Part shown: positions 24,697 to 33,954 of the stretch, one piece after another
How positions within the stretch are numbered: the stretch's first letter is position 1
Layout: each line of letters opens with the position of its first letter
Origin: DAORHV01 sp964513925
GTDB lineage: Bacteria; Patescibacteriota; Gracilibacteria; Peribacterales; Peribacteraceae
Assembly (NCBI GenBank): GCA_964513925.1
Contig: CAZENR010000009.1
Span: 8,920 to 72,919 of the forward strand
DNA length: 64,000 nucleotides
Direction: 5' to 3'
Notes under the pieces: generated by a model
Database searches by the model: none
Told to the model about the DNA's origin: nothing
What the model saw: the letters and a program-made list of their open reading frames with translations, nothing else
Translations under genes and position numbers: made by a program

Positions 24697-26943
24697 CTAC
24701 TCGGCTTTCACGAACTCTTTGGTGTACGCCTCCAGCGTGTCACCCATTTCTACGGGTACGGATGTGGAAACGCGCATACCGCACTCCATACCTTCTTTGG
24801 CCTCTTTAATGTCTTTGTCGACGTTCTTCAGCGACGTAATGCGACCGGTGCCAACTACCTGGCCCGCTCGCACCAGGCGGAACGGAGTGCGCTTGAGGTA
24901 ACCGTCGGTCACCTTGCCACCAATAATCTGCTCGCCCTTCTTGCTTAAGAACACGCCGCGAACTTCCAGGTGTCCGGTTACCTTTTCTTCTTCTACCGGC
25001 TGAATAAGACCCTTGAGCAGCAACTCCATTTCCTCAAACAGCTTGTAGATGATGTCGTAGTTCTGAATCTTGACCCCCTCGCGTTCGGCGGTCTTGGCTA
25101 CAGACTGCGGCACGTCGACATGGAAGCCAACCACGATACCGTTGCTCGCCGCGGCCATCATGACGTCGTTCTCTGTTACAGCGCCAATGGCTCCGTGAAT
25201 CACCTTGGGCTGCACCTTGTCGGTCACCAGCTTCTTCAAGCTCTCTTGAATGGACTCGAGCGATCCTTGGGCATCGGCCTTCAGAACGATTTTCAGCTGC
25301 TCCAGCTTGCCTTCGGTCAGACGGCTGACCAAGTCGGCAAAGCCGCGCTTCTGCTCGTTCTGCTTGGATTGCGCGTATGCATCCATGAACGCCTGCAATT
25401 CACGATCGGAGGAGAACACCTGCAAAATGTCACCAACGCGCGGCAGAGCGTCCAAGCCGGACACGACTGCAGGGCCGGATGGCAGCACCAGCTTCATGCG
25501 CTTGCCGTCGGGTCCAAGCAGTGCCTTCACCTTTCCAGACGCGGAACCGGAAGCGATAAGATCCCCTACCTTCAGGAGGCCTGCATTCACGATGACGGTG
25601 GCAAGCGGCCCGTGTGATTTGTCCAAGTGGCTCTCGATGACAGTGGCAATGGCAGGACGGTCTGGATCGGCCTTCAGCTCTTCCATTTCGGCAAGCAGCA
25701 AGACGCTGTCTAACAGATCGTTGATGCCCTGCTTGGTCACAGCGGAACACGGCACCATGGGCACCTTGCCTCCCCATTCTTCAGCCTGCAGGCCATGACC
25801 GGCCAACTCCCCTTTCACGCGATCTGGGTCTGCATTGGGCTTATCAATCTTGTTAATGGCAACCAGAATCGGCACTTCTGCATCTTTCACGTGGTCGATT
25901 GCCTCGATAGTCGTCGGCTTTACTCCTTCCTCTGCAGAAACAACCAGGATCGCAACGTCTGTCACCTGTGCGCCACGGGCGCGCATGGCGGTGAACGCCT
26001 CGTGACCGGGAGTGTCCAGGAACGTTATAAGTTTGCCGTCGTGCATTACCTGGTACGCACCGATGTGTTGGGTAATGCCTCCGGCCTCGCCGGCAACCAC
26101 GTTCGTAGAGCGAATGGCATCGAGAATAGATGTCTTGCCGTGGTCGACGTGACCCATGACGGTGACAATGGGCGCACGCGGCTTGAGCTTGGCAGGGTCT
26201 TCGTTCTTCAGAAGCTCGGACAAGTCGTTATGGATAAGCGCCTCCACCGATACGCCTCCAGCCTCGCGTTGCACCTCCACTCCAAGCTCCAAAGCAACAA
26301 TGGCAGCCGTGTCGAAGTCGATTTGCTGGTTGATGTTGGCAAGAATGCCGTTCTTCATGAGCGCCTGGATGACCTTGGGCACCTGCACGCCGGTCTTCTC
26401 GGCGAACTCCTTCACTGAAATTTGCGGCGGAATCAAGACCGGGCCTTCTTTCCTTTTAATCTGCGTTTGATGCTCGGTACCTATGCGCTTCTTGGGCTGC
26501 TGTTGCAGCTTCTGCATCGCCTTAATTTCCGCACGGCGCGCATCGATATCCTTCTTACTCATCTGCCGCTGACGGGCAATAACCTGCTGCTGGCGGACAA
26601 TGGCTTCGCGCGGCACATCGTCGAGTGTCAGCTTGCGCAGCACGTTCAAGTTGGCATCGGCGGCTTTCTTGGTTTCGACTTCCGGCGTTGCTGACGCGGG
26701 CTTCTCGACAGATTCCTCCTTGGTCTCGGATACCTCATCCTCTTCCTCTCCCCCACCCTGCTGTACGGTAGCCCAATCGATGGCGATGCCCTTCTTGTTG
26801 GCAATGAAGCGGATGATGCCCATCGCCAAACTCTGCGACACCTCGCGATCGGTAGGCTTGACTCCGAAATCGACCGTCGTCAATTCCTTGCGAAGTTCCT
26901 GACCGGTCATGCCGAGAATTTTTGCAACCTGAATGAGCCGCAT
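24697..26943 (-). CDS. infB: Translation initiation factor IF-2
   Basis: A 748-residue GTPase that brings fMet-tRNA to the 30S subunit. An IF2N-like start (MRLIQVAKILGMTGQELRKEL) and a charged linker precede the G domain: GHVDHGKTSILD (G1), EAGGITQHIG, DTPGHEAF (G3), NKIDKPNAD (G4). The C-terminal domains end SGMECGMRV-type (EGMECGMRVSTSVPVEMGD). Shorter than the E. coli protein, as expected for a short N-terminal region. ATG 26943 is chosen; a GTG 9 codons earlier is possible. Confidence 0.96.
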   Translation of the reverse strand: MRLIQVAKILGMTGQELRKELTTVDFGVKPTDREVSQSLAMGIIRFIANKKGIAIDWATVQQGGGEEEDEVSETKEESVEKPASATPEVETKKAADANLNVLRKLTLDDVPREAIVRQQQVIARQRQMSKKDIDARRAEIKAMQKLQQQPKKRIGTEHQTQIKRKEGPVLIPPQISVKEFAEKTGVQVPKVIQALMKNGILANINQQIDFDTAAIVALELGVEVQREAGGVSVEALIHNDLSELLKNEDPAKLKPRAPIVTVMGHVDHGKTSILDAIRSTNVVAGEAGGITQHIGAYQVMHDGKLITFLDTPGHEAFTAMRARGAQVTDVAILVVSAEEGVKPTTIEAIDHVKDAEVPILVAINKIDKPNADPDRVKGELAGHGLQAEEWGGKVPMVPCSAVTKQGINDLLDSVLLLAEMEELKADPDRPAIATVIESHLDKSHGPLATVIVNAGLLKVGDLIASGSASGKVKALLGPDGKRMKLVLPSGPAVVSGLDALPRVGDILQVFSSDRELQAFMDAYAQSKQNEQKRGFADLVSRLTEGKLEQLKIVLKADAQGSLESIQESLKKLVTDKVQPKVIHGAIGAVTENDVMMAAASNGIVVGFHVDVPQSVAKTAEREGVKIQNYDIIYKLFEEMELLLKGLIQPVEEEKVTGHLEVRGVFLSKKGEQIIGGKVTDGYLKRTPFRLVRAGQVVGTGRITSLKNVDKDIKEAKEGMECGMRVSTSVPVEMGDTLEAYTKEFVKAE

Positions 26944-27002
26944 GTTCTTGTGCGAGTCGGATCGTAACACAAGGAGCCGTGTTTTACCAAGCAGAAGCGC
27001 CG

Positions 27003-28334
27003 TTATGCGCCGCCCAAACGTTGCACCACGTCCACGCTCGATGACGAACTCTCGCTGCCTTGCTTCCCGGTGCTCGACGATGTGTCACCTGCAATGTTGC
27101 CGCGATTTGCCGCAGCCGCCTCTCGCTGCTTGGGCGTTGGTGCACTGGTAATCGGCAGAGGCTCATTTGCCTCATCGCGCTGACGCCGTATTTCCTCTTT
27201 CAGTTTTTGCACGCACTCCAAGACCCCCAGCTGGAAGTTGGCATAATTCTTCACCTTGAAGCCGGACGCTCTTGCATGGCCTCCTCCGCCAAACAGACGT
27301 CCCGCAGCCATATTGACGTCCACGATGGGCGATGAGCGCAAACTGGCTTTGAGTACGCCGTCTTCCGTCTCGGTAAAGAGTACGTGCACATCGGCATCCG
27401 GAATAGTGGAGATGAGCTCATCGAGAATACCGGCAGTCTCTTTGCTGCTGGCACCCATTTCCTGCAAATCCTGTTTGCTGATGGCGGACCACACGATGCG
27501 TGCCGATGGATCGATTTGAATGCCGTTGAGCGCACGTCCCCAAATTTTCAGCGTGGACAGCGGCTTGGTCTTGTAAATATGCTTAATGATTTCCTGCTGC
27601 CGCGCACCGTAATCGAGCAAGTTGGCCGCAACTTCCAGCGACTTGGGAGTGGTGTTGGGATTCTGGAAACTGCGAGTATCCGTGATAAGGCCTGTAAGAA
27701 GTAGCGTGGCCACATCGGGCGTGATGTGCTGCTTCCATTTCTCATCCGATGTAAACCAGCCATACAACACCTCGGTCGCACTGGCAGCCGTTGCATCGAT
27801 AAGGTGCAGCTGCCCGAACTGGGTATTACTTACGTGGTGATCGATATTCAGAATTGGCACTTCCGTAAATAAGTCGACATTGTCGGAGTACACCGACCCA
27901 AGCAGGCTGAGCTCGGCACTGTCCACCACGACCAGCAGATCGTAGTTCAGGCCGCCCTCCAGAATGCTGACTTGCTGCTTTTTTAACTTCCCCTTCTTGG
28001 GCACCACGATGATATTCACCTTGTTGTCCTCTACCGTGTAACGCAGCTTGTCGACCTCCACCCCGTCGCTGCAGTCGAGTGTGATGACAAACTCCTGCTC
28101 GGCACCCACGGATGTAGAGAGGTGCTCGAATCCCGGCAGGAACTTCAGCGCCTCCGGCGGAGTATCCGGACAGATGACTGTGCAGTCTTTGCCGAGTGCT
28201 TTGAATACGGAATAGCAAGCCAAAGCGCTGCTCAAACCGTCTGGATCGACGTTGGCATGCGGAACAATGAGTAGCCGGTGATGGCTCTCTATTGCTTTGC
28301 GTGCGTCGGCGATGGCGGCGGGATTGAGTGGCAT
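27003..28334 (-). CDS. DHH/DHHA1 phosphoesterase (NrnA/RecJ-like)
   Basis: A 443-residue protein. PHANVDPDGLSSALA is motif I, VVVDSAELSLLG motif II, and NIDHHVSN the DHH motif (about 165-172), with the DHHA1 substrate motif GRLFGGGGHARASGF near 350. Such enzymes degrade nanoRNA, pAp or cyclic dinucleotides using two metal ions. The last 60 residues are a Ser/Glu-rich disordered tail, not part of the enzyme. A sigma-70-like promoter lies 20-48 nt upstream. It sits upstream of infB on the same strand. Confidence 0.88.
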   Translation of the reverse strand: MPLNPAAIADARKAIESHHRLLIVPHANVDPDGLSSALACYSVFKALGKDCTVICPDTPPEALKFLPGFEHLSTSVGAEQEFVITLDCSDGVEVDKLRYTVEDNKVNIIVVPKKGKLKKQQVSILEGGLNYDLLVVVDSAELSLLGSVYSDNVDLFTEVPILNIDHHVSNTQFGQLHLIDATAASATEVLYGWFTSDEKWKQHITPDVATLLLTGLITDTRSFQNPNTTPKSLEVAANLLDYGARQQEIIKHIYKTKPLSTLKIWGRALNGIQIDPSARIVWSAISKQDLQEMGASSKETAGILDELISTIPDADVHVLFTETEDGVLKASLRSSPIVDVNMAAGRLFGGGGHARASGFKVKNYANFQLGVLECVQKLKEEIRRQRDEANEPLPITSAPTPKQREAAAANRGNIAGDTSSSTGKQGSESSSSSVDVVQRLGGA

Positions 28335-28353
28335 TTGACTTACGTTTCGTATT

Positions 28354-28382
28354 ATTATCTCATAACATTATTAGAAAATCAA
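28354..28382 (-). promoter_or_regulatory. Promoter of the DHH gene
   Basis: TTGATT (28377-28382), a 17-bp spacer and GATAAT (28354-28359) on the minus strand, in an AT-rich gap. The predicted leader is about 13 nt. Confidence 0.55.
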
Positions 28383-28583
28383 GTCTTATTATTGTCAAGA
28401 ATAGAGCAAAAAGGACGAAGTATAGGCATGGCAGTAGTAAAACGCCAGAGATCTTCATTTGGAAAGGGCGGTAACATCCGTTGCGCACTGCACAGCGATC
28501 GAGCCGCCAACTCGTACCTCCGGCAGGATGTTGAGAAAAGCCGACTGGCGCTTCTTGTAAGAATCGATCAGAATCCACATCGT
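28383..28583. other. Gap upstream of tRNA-Pro fragment
   Basis: No gene is supported. A 57-codon frame from 28428 runs into the tRNA fragment and is judged non-coding. The right end (about 28532-28583) is the first copy of the sequence duplicated before tRNA-Pro. Confidence 0.4.
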
Positions 28584-28602
28584 CGGGGTGTAGCTTAGTT
28601 GG
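28584..28602 (+). pseudogene. 5'-end fragment of tRNA-Pro (acceptor strand plus D-arm)
   Basis: CGGGGTGTAGCTTAGTTGG is identical to the start of tRNA-Pro, 99 nt downstream. Breakage is again after the D-loop GG, followed by CCCA and a hairpin (28608-28625, GTCC/GGAC outer pairs). About 45 nt upstream of it are also duplicated, nearly identically, before the real tRNA. Confidence 0.85.
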
Positions 28603-28682
28603 CCCAAGTCCTGCCCCAGCGGGACGCTAATAAAAAAGGCCGACTGGCGCTTCTCGAAAGAATCGATCAGAATCCACATCGT

Positions 28683-28758
28683 CGGGGTGTAGCTTAGTTG
28701 GCAAAGCGCCAGGCTGGGGGTCTGGAGACCCAGGGTTCGAGTCCCTGCACCCCGACCA
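28683..28758 (+). tRNA. tRNA-Pro (anticodon GGG), CCA encoded
   Basis: Acceptor CGGGGTG pairs with CACCCCG; the D-stem is GCTT/AAGC; the anticodon stem CCAGG/TCTGG holds loop CTGGGGG, anticodon GGG. The T-arm is CAGGGTTCGAGTCCCTG and the 3' end ACCA. CAGAAT, 9-10 nt upstream, is a possible -10. Confidence 0.93.
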
Positions 28759-28764
28759 TTGCAT

Positions 28765-28965
28765 TCAGCAGGTCCATGCGTAACTATCCGGCCCTTCTTT
28801 AGTAAGCGTCCACACAGACCCATCGGACTTTTTGCCCGACCATACCTTTCCCATGGGCGCATCTTCGGCGGTCTTGGGCTTAGGCAAAACAGGAGCGCCT
28901 GCTGCCTTCAGCTGCTCTAGCGCCGTCTTGAGACTATCATCCATGGCGGGGAGTAATTCTTCCAT
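28765..28965 (-). CDS. Small hypothetical protein
   Basis: A 66-residue soluble protein with a helical start (DDSLKTALEQLKAAG), then VWSGKKSDGSVWTLTKEGPDSYAW, which looks like a small beta-rich module. It has no assigned function. ATG 28965 is chosen because a TACACT box (28973-28978) lies 7 nt upstream; a longer frame would overlap the methyltransferase stop. Confidence 0.6.
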   Translation of the reverse strand: MEELLPAMDDSLKTALEQLKAAGAPVLPKPKTAEDAPMGKVWSGKKSDGSVWTLTKEGPDSYAWTC

Positions 28966-28978
28966 ATGCAACAGTGTA

Positions 28979-29524
28979 TCAGGCCTTCTTTTTATACAAG
29001 ACAACCTTCTCCCCTATTACGTCGGGCTCTATGCCTTCCATACGAAACGAGTGCGATACTACGCGGCATCCGGGCCGTAATTGCGGCCAAACAGTCGTCT
29101 TAAAGGTCTTCATGGTATCGGTAAGCAAGTAGCAAAAGATAACGTCCGCATCGCTCAGATCCTTCTTCCAAAAATCCCCGTAGCGCACCGAGACCTTCCG
29201 GTGAAGCGCGCAGCGAATGGCGCTCCAGAGGTACATGGGTATCGACAATTCATAGCCAATGGCAGTAGCACCCTTGGCTGCGGCCGCAAGCAATATTCGA
29301 CCATCACCGCAGCCCAAGTCGTAACACACCTCCCCGGGTTGCAGCTGCGCCAAGTCAATCATTCGCTTGAGAATAGGCCCTTTGGTTGGAAAAAACGGCG
29401 CTCCGACAACGGTGGCGTACGCGCCGGGCAGGCAGACTGCAATGACCGCAACGCAAATCAGCAGCAGCCAGCCGTTCTGCGGGGCAAAGACCAACGCAAG
29501 TAGCAGAAGTACGATTTCAAGCAC
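28979..29524 (-). CDS. Membrane-anchored class I SAM-dependent methyltransferase
   Basis: A 181-residue protein with two N-terminal membrane segments (about 2-14 and 18-40) and a Rossmann methyltransferase domain: motif I DLGCGDGRILLAAA (about 69-82), then AIGYELS with the acidic SAM-ribose ligand, and DVIFCYLLTDT. The length is short for the fold. The start is GTG 29524, with TATACA (29532-29537) 7 nt upstream. The substrate is unknown; membrane tethering suggests a lipid or membrane-protein target (inference). Confidence 0.8.
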   Translation of the reverse strand: MLEIVLLLLALVFAPQNGWLLLICVAVIAVCLPGAYATVVGAPFFPTKGPILKRMIDLAQLQPGEVCYDLGCGDGRILLAAAAKGATAIGYELSIPMYLWSAIRCALHRKVSVRYGDFWKKDLSDADVIFCYLLTDTMKTFKTTVWPQLRPGCRVVSHSFRMEGIEPDVIGEKVVLYKKKA

Positions 29525-29575
29525 GTATCCATGTATACCGGAGTATGCGCATGAGCGCGATGACTTCGTTCATTT

Positions 29576-30667
29576 TTAGCTATGTCGCGGTGCCTCGAAA
29601 CGACCGACTAAGTAGGTAAAGTATTCATGGAACTCGTGAAGAACCTTTTTCTTGCCAGAGACACCGCGAGCAAGCGGTGCCGGACACACAAACGGCATGG
29701 GAGTATCCGGACGCGGACGCGTATCTGCGGAGCGCAAAGAGTCGCCGCCATCGCGCCGTACTATTTTTGTTCCTTCCAGCGCATACTTGCTCGGATCTAA
29801 CATGAACGAAAAGTGATGGGGGTGATCTACAACATCTGGCACTGGCATCAGTCCATCATGCAACTCTGGAAATACCGTGCGCTTCTCGCCTCTGGCCGGC
29901 TTGGAAAACATTTGGCCATAACTGCCTTCGAGTATTGCTCGATAGGTATCGGCATCAATGGCACGTCCATTGTGCGCTGCTTGGTGTAGTCGAGGTAGCG
30001 CCAAGCAAAGTGCAACCTTGCTCTGTAAATCGGTGCGAAAACCACTTAAATAGTACTCGCTTGGCGTGAGGAGTCGTCCGTACTGGTTGATGTTGTAGCA
30101 ATTTGTCATGGCGTGCAAACGTGCGTACTGGCGCGAAACAGGGCTTTCCCTGTCGCCAGACCGCACTTGTTGCTCGCGCGTACCCTCCCAGTCCTCCAAT
30201 GTCCAACCAAGCATTTGATACATGGAGTTCACAATTTGTGACAGCGGACTCTTGGCTGTTCGAAGGGCATCTGCCGTAATGACTTTTTCAGTCTGGAAAG
30301 GCCATTTCTCGATAAGTCCAGTCGGTGAACGACGAGAGATGGCATTCATGTGTCGCCATGCATCCTCCAGAAGCACGATGCTTAGGCCAATGCGCTCTGG
30401 TTGCAACCGATCCCACATTCTATCTTTTTCTTCACCTTCCAGTGGCTCTTCGCTAAGCAATACTTCGTCTGGTACTCCAGATTGCCCGACGACTCCAGCT
30501 CGCATGTCTTCCAGCATTGTTATTAACCCATTCATGCGATCCGCGTTTGCGCGAACTGAATCTGCGATTGTGACTGGCGCAGGTCGATGCACACCCTCTT
30601 CCCGCTCAGGCAAGATTACCACCTCGCCTCGTCCAAGTGTGCGTTGTCGATAATTAGTATGGTCCAT
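29576..30667 (-). CDS. Hypothetical protein
   Basis: A 363-residue soluble protein. Arg/Glu-rich with no membrane segments and no motif I recognise. Notable stretches are ADRMNGLITMLEDMRAG, LSIVLLEDAWRHMN and HHFSFMLDPSKYALEG. It lies alone between the methyltransferase gene and the eno terminator. It could be lineage-specific. Confidence 0.6.
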   Translation of the reverse strand: MDHTNYRQRTLGRGEVVILPEREEGVHRPAPVTIADSVRANADRMNGLITMLEDMRAGVVGQSGVPDEVLLSEEPLEGEEKDRMWDRLQPERIGLSIVLLEDAWRHMNAISRRSPTGLIEKWPFQTEKVITADALRTAKSPLSQIVNSMYQMLGWTLEDWEGTREQQVRSGDRESPVSRQYARLHAMTNCYNINQYGRLLTPSEYYLSGFRTDLQSKVALCLALPRLHQAAHNGRAIDADTYRAILEGSYGQMFSKPARGEKRTVFPELHDGLMPVPDVVDHPHHFSFMLDPSKYALEGTKIVRRDGGDSLRSADTRPRPDTPMPFVCPAPLARGVSGKKKVLHEFHEYFTYLVGRFEAPRHS

Positions 30668-30703
30668 GGAGCGGTAGAATGATGCGAAGCACGTTTGACA
30701 CGT

Positions 30704-30742
30704 AAAAAAAAGATGTCAGATTATTATCGAAATAGTTCTGAC
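30704..30742 (-). terminator. Rho-independent terminator (minus strand) after eno
   Basis: On the minus strand GTCAGA...TCTGAC forms a stem followed after 3 nt by eight T. It lies about 125 nt downstream of the eno stop. Confidence 0.7.
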
Positions 30743-30866
30743 GCACACCAGGTGGGTACATCGAAGTCTATTCATGTCTTTGGTTATGCTTTATTAAGCC
30801 ATATTTTCGGGTATGCCGAAGCCGGGATCTACCTCTTGGAAGACCCCGGAACAACGGCAACGATGC

Positions 30867-32138
30867 TTACTTCTTGAACGGAGACTGGTACTTGGCCTTG
30901 GAGCCAAGCTCTTCTTCGATGCGCAGCAACTGGTTGTACTTGGCAACGCGGTCGGTGCGGGAAAGCGAGCCGGTCTTGATTTGTCCGGTGCGCAGCCCAA
31001 CTGCCAAGTCGGCGATGAAGGCATCCTCAGTCTCGCCGCTGCGATGACTGGTAACTGCGGTCCATCCGGCAGCCTGGCACATTTGAATGGTGGCCACGGT
31101 CTCGGACACGCTACCGATTTGGTTGAGCTTAATGAGCACGGAGTTGGCGACCTTCTTCTCAATACCCTGCTTCACGCGCTGGGTGTTGGTGACAAACAGA
31201 TCATCGCCCACAAGCTGCAGCTTGGAACCGAATTTCTGGTTCATCATGCCGAAGCCCTCCCAGTCATCCTCTGCAAAACCGTCTTCAATGCTGACAATGG
31301 GATACTTGGCGATCAGCTTGCCGTAGAACTCCACCAACTCGGCAGACGTAAACGTCTTGCCGTCCACGGTGTACTTGCCGTCCTTGTAGTATTCGTTCGC
31401 GGCACAGTCGAGAGCCAATTGGATCTTTCCCTCGTATCCTGCCTTCTTGATGGCTTCCATGAGTACGCCCAATGCCTCGTCGCTGTCTTTGACGTGAGGG
31501 GCAAAACCTCCTTCATCGCCGACTGCGGTAACGTGGCCTTTGTCCTTCAGGATCTTCTTGAGTGCATGGAACGTCTCGGCACCTGCGCGCAGAGCATCGG
31601 AGAACGTCTTGAAGCCCGTGGGAATAATCATGCATTCCTGGAAGCTCAAGCCCGAGTCGGCATGTGCACCACCGTTGATGACGTTCATCATCGGTGTTGG
31701 CAGCAAGGTTGCGTCCTTCACGCCGTACTGCTTGGCAAGCGACTGCCACAGCGACTGCTTCTCGGAGGCGGCGCGGGCCTTTGCCACAGCCATGGAAACA
31801 CCAAGAATAGCATTGGCGCCAAGCTTGGACTTGTTCGGAGTGCCGTCCAAATCCAACATGATTTGATCGACGTCCTTCTGGCTCTCTACAGGCTTGCCTG
31901 CAAGCGCCTTGGCAATGGGGCCGTTGACGTTGGCCACGGCCTTCTCGACCGACTTGCCCAAGTACTTAGCCTTGTCTCCGTCGCGGAGCTCGAGTGCCTC
32001 ATGCGTACCGGTGGAAGCTCCGGAGGGAACGGCTGCACGACCGAACGAACCATCGGAGAGCGTGCAATCTGCTTCGAGGGTGGGGTTACCGCGCGAGTCC
32101 AGAATTTGGCGCGCGCGAAGAGTGGTGATGGTAGTCAT
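30867..32138 (-). CDS. eno: Enolase
   Basis: Converts 2-phosphoglycerate to phosphoenolpyruvate in glycolysis. A 423-residue protein, typical length. Motifs: ARQILDSRGNPTLE, GASTGTHEALELRDGD, PTPMMNVINGGAHAD, VGDEGGFAP, SIEDGFAEDDW, QLVGDDLFVTN, VLIKLNQIGSVSET and SHRSGETEDAFIADLAVG. All catalytic regions are present. ATG 32138 has TAGCAT (32148-32153) 9 nt upstream. Confidence 0.98.
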   Translation of the reverse strand: MTTITTLRARQILDSRGNPTLEADCTLSDGSFGRAAVPSGASTGTHEALELRDGDKAKYLGKSVEKAVANVNGPIAKALAGKPVESQKDVDQIMLDLDGTPNKSKLGANAILGVSMAVAKARAASEKQSLWQSLAKQYGVKDATLLPTPMMNVINGGAHADSGLSFQECMIIPTGFKTFSDALRAGAETFHALKKILKDKGHVTAVGDEGGFAPHVKDSDEALGVLMEAIKKAGYEGKIQLALDCAANEYYKDGKYTVDGKTFTSAELVEFYGKLIAKYPIVSIEDGFAEDDWEGFGMMNQKFGSKLQLVGDDLFVTNTQRVKQGIEKKVANSVLIKLNQIGSVSETVATIQMCQAAGWTAVTSHRSGETEDAFIADLAVGLRTGQIKTGSLSRTDRVAKYNQLLRIEEELGSKAKYQSPFKK

Positions 32139-32190
32139 AGTGCGGAGATGCTACAGCAAGGCCACAGGCAACGAAAGTGAAGTGGAATTT

Positions 32191-32222
32191 AGGAATCCTG
32201 GAGTCCAAGGAGTCCTGGAATC
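32191..32222. repeat. Intergenic GGAATCC/GGAGTCC repeat
   Basis: AGGAATCCTGGAGTCC then AAGGAGTCCTGGAATC: four 9-bp-spaced units between eno and the C39-like gene, overlapping the latter's stop. Confidence 0.75.
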
Positions 32223-33000
32223 ATCGAGATTCCCCCACCACCACAACCACCTTCGCGCCTCTCTCCACCTCTCCCCCGTTCCAATCGTGAATCGCATGCA
32301 GTAGCACATCGAACCGGTAGACAAAGTTTTTGCCGTGCTTTGTGCCGGGGTCGTTAGTGATGACATAGCCGTCCTTGGTGTATCCGCGCAAAACAAGCAT
32401 GTGGTACGGAGGGCCCGGGCGACGGAAGTACGGGTTGCCAAGCTGACGACCTGCAGCCGGAACAATGACAAGCTTTCCTTGGGACAACGCCTTCTTCAGT
32501 CCGGCTTCGTCGGGGTTCCATAGCAGCGAAACATCCAGCGTTGGGCGCTGCGCTTTCAGCGTTGCAGCAACCTCCGCAGCGGTTTCATCTGGTACTGCAC
32601 CGGTCAAGCCGGATAACCGCATCATTTCGGCATCCGCCTCTTCGGGCGAAGGAATACCCTCTCCGGCAAAGTAACGAAGCACCATGAGCATGCTTGCCTC
32701 TTCGCAAAATTCCTCATGTGCTTCATCCCAATTCGCAAACGGAGCTTGAACGGTAAACGGCACATCCCAGTTGACCTCGGCGGCTACTGCAGGCTGTTTC
32801 GACGATGATGCGGACTGCTGCGAGGGCGCCGATGCCGAAGCTGTAACAATGGATGTGCGAGACGTTGCTGCAGGAACGGAAACGCTCGCTGCCTCGCTCA
32901 TGCGCGCCTGCCTCTCCAGACGATCTTGCAGCAGACGAATGCCTTGCCAGGACACTGCAAAAAGCACCACGGCCAGCAACAGCAGCAATATGCGCTTCAT
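32221..33000 (-). CDS. Secreted or anchored C39-like cysteine peptidase
   Basis: A 259-residue protein with an N-terminal signal anchor (MKRILLLLLAVVLFAVSW), a Ser/Ala-rich linker (about 35-75) and a Peptidase_C39_2-like domain. FCEEASMLMVLRYF holds the candidate nucleophile Cys, PPYHMLVLRGY the His, and ITNDPGT the Asp. Likely acts outside the membrane; the substrate is unknown. It overlaps nothing and starts 9 nt after the next upstream gene's stop (33010), suggesting an operon. Confidence 0.78.
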   Translation of the reverse strand: MKRILLLLLAVVLFAVSWQGIRLLQDRLERQARMSEAASVSVPAATSRTSIVTASASAPSQQSASSSKQPAVAAEVNWDVPFTVQAPFANWDEAHEEFCEEASMLMVLRYFAGEGIPSPEEADAEMMRLSGLTGAVPDETAAEVAATLKAQRPTLDVSLLWNPDEAGLKKALSQGKLVIVPAAGRQLGNPYFRRPGPPYHMLVLRGYTKDGYVITNDPGTKHGKNFVYRFDVLLHAIHDWNGGEVERGAKVVVVVGESR

Positions 33001-33009
33001 GAGATCAGC

Positions 33010-33867
33010 TTACACGGCACAGCGCCTGCGCGCACGGGCGTGCAGAACGCCACAATAGCCGGCAAGCACGGCCGCCAACAGGGCAGCGGCAGTTTCCTCG
33101 GGTCCGGTCTTGGTAAGGCGGCGGGGCTTTGTTCCGTTTAAGACATCGGCAATGGTTGTCGTGGCATCGGACGAAGTTGCCGTGGAAGAAGACAGTGTCG
33201 AGCGTTTTGCGGAGGCGGACGACATGCTCTCTGAGGCAGCGGACATGGCGGAGGAAGCGCCTGTCGCTACCGATGCCGATGAAGACGTTGTATCCGCACT
33301 TCCCGGCATGCGCACTGCAGCCAACAAGCCGGTAAGGCTCCGGTACCCATTCCCTGCGATTCGTGTGATATCGGTTTGCGGGAAGAGTGCGGCCTGTAAC
33401 GCCGGGTTCCAATCCATGGCATGCGACGCGATCGACGCAACGGCAAACGCTGCCAGCAATACAGAAAGGAAGGGAATGCGGACGTTACGGCGACGAATAA
33501 CGTGCGCGGCAAACGCGATAGTCAGCACGATGCCAAGCGCAACCAACGGCAAAGACCAGAAAGAGAAGAAACCCAGCTGCACCGTATGAGCGACCGAGAA
33601 GCGGTACGACAGCAGCTCCAAAAGCAGCCACAGCGCCGCCATTGCAGCCGGAAGCCAGTGCAGAATGCGGAATTCGTAATCGGCACGGTTGCTTCGCAGC
33701 GTATGGGTAAGCAGCAACGGATAGACAACCGTAACCGCAAAGACGATGCACCAGTACGCAATGCCTGCCGGGAACGCCGGCAACAGGCCGAGTGCGAAAC
33801 CGGTTATCGCGAGCAGTATGCCCAAAACGAGCATGAGGGCCGTTTCTGTGTGATGCTTCAGCGGCAC
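33010..33867 (-). CDS. Hypothetical multi-pass membrane protein with Ser-rich segment
   Basis: A 285-residue protein. About five membrane helices lie in residues 8-165. A polar, Ser/Ala/Thr-rich segment (about 190-245, SSASVATGASSAMSAASES) follows, then a final helix (TAAALLAAVLAGYCGVLHA) and a basic tail. The layout, a Ser-rich stalk followed by a C-terminal helix and positive charges, recalls surface-exposed proteins, but no sorting motif is certain. The start is GTG 33867. It lies directly upstream of the C39-like gene. Confidence 0.6.
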   Translation of the reverse strand: MPLKHHTETALMLVLGILLAITGFALGLLPAFPAGIAYWCIVFAVTVVYPLLLTHTLRSNRADYEFRILHWLPAAMAALWLLLELLSYRFSVAHTVQLGFFSFWSLPLVALGIVLTIAFAAHVIRRRNVRIPFLSVLLAAFAVASIASHAMDWNPALQAALFPQTDITRIAGNGYRSLTGLLAAVRMPGSADTTSSSASVATGASSAMSAASESMSSASAKRSTLSSSTATSSDATTTIADVLNGTKPRRLTKTGPEETAAALLAAVLAGYCGVLHARARRRCAV

Positions 33868-33954
33868 AGGATCGTGGATTCTCCCTGTCCGAGAAGCCTA
33901 TGTCAAGAGAAGGTTACCGGGGGCAATCCTTCACGAACCCAGGTACGCGGCAAA

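Noticed and set aside
28428..28598. 57-codon plus-strand frame upstream of tRNA-Pro
   Set aside because: Starts near a TATAGG, but the frame enters the duplicated region and the tRNA fragment; composition is not protein-like.
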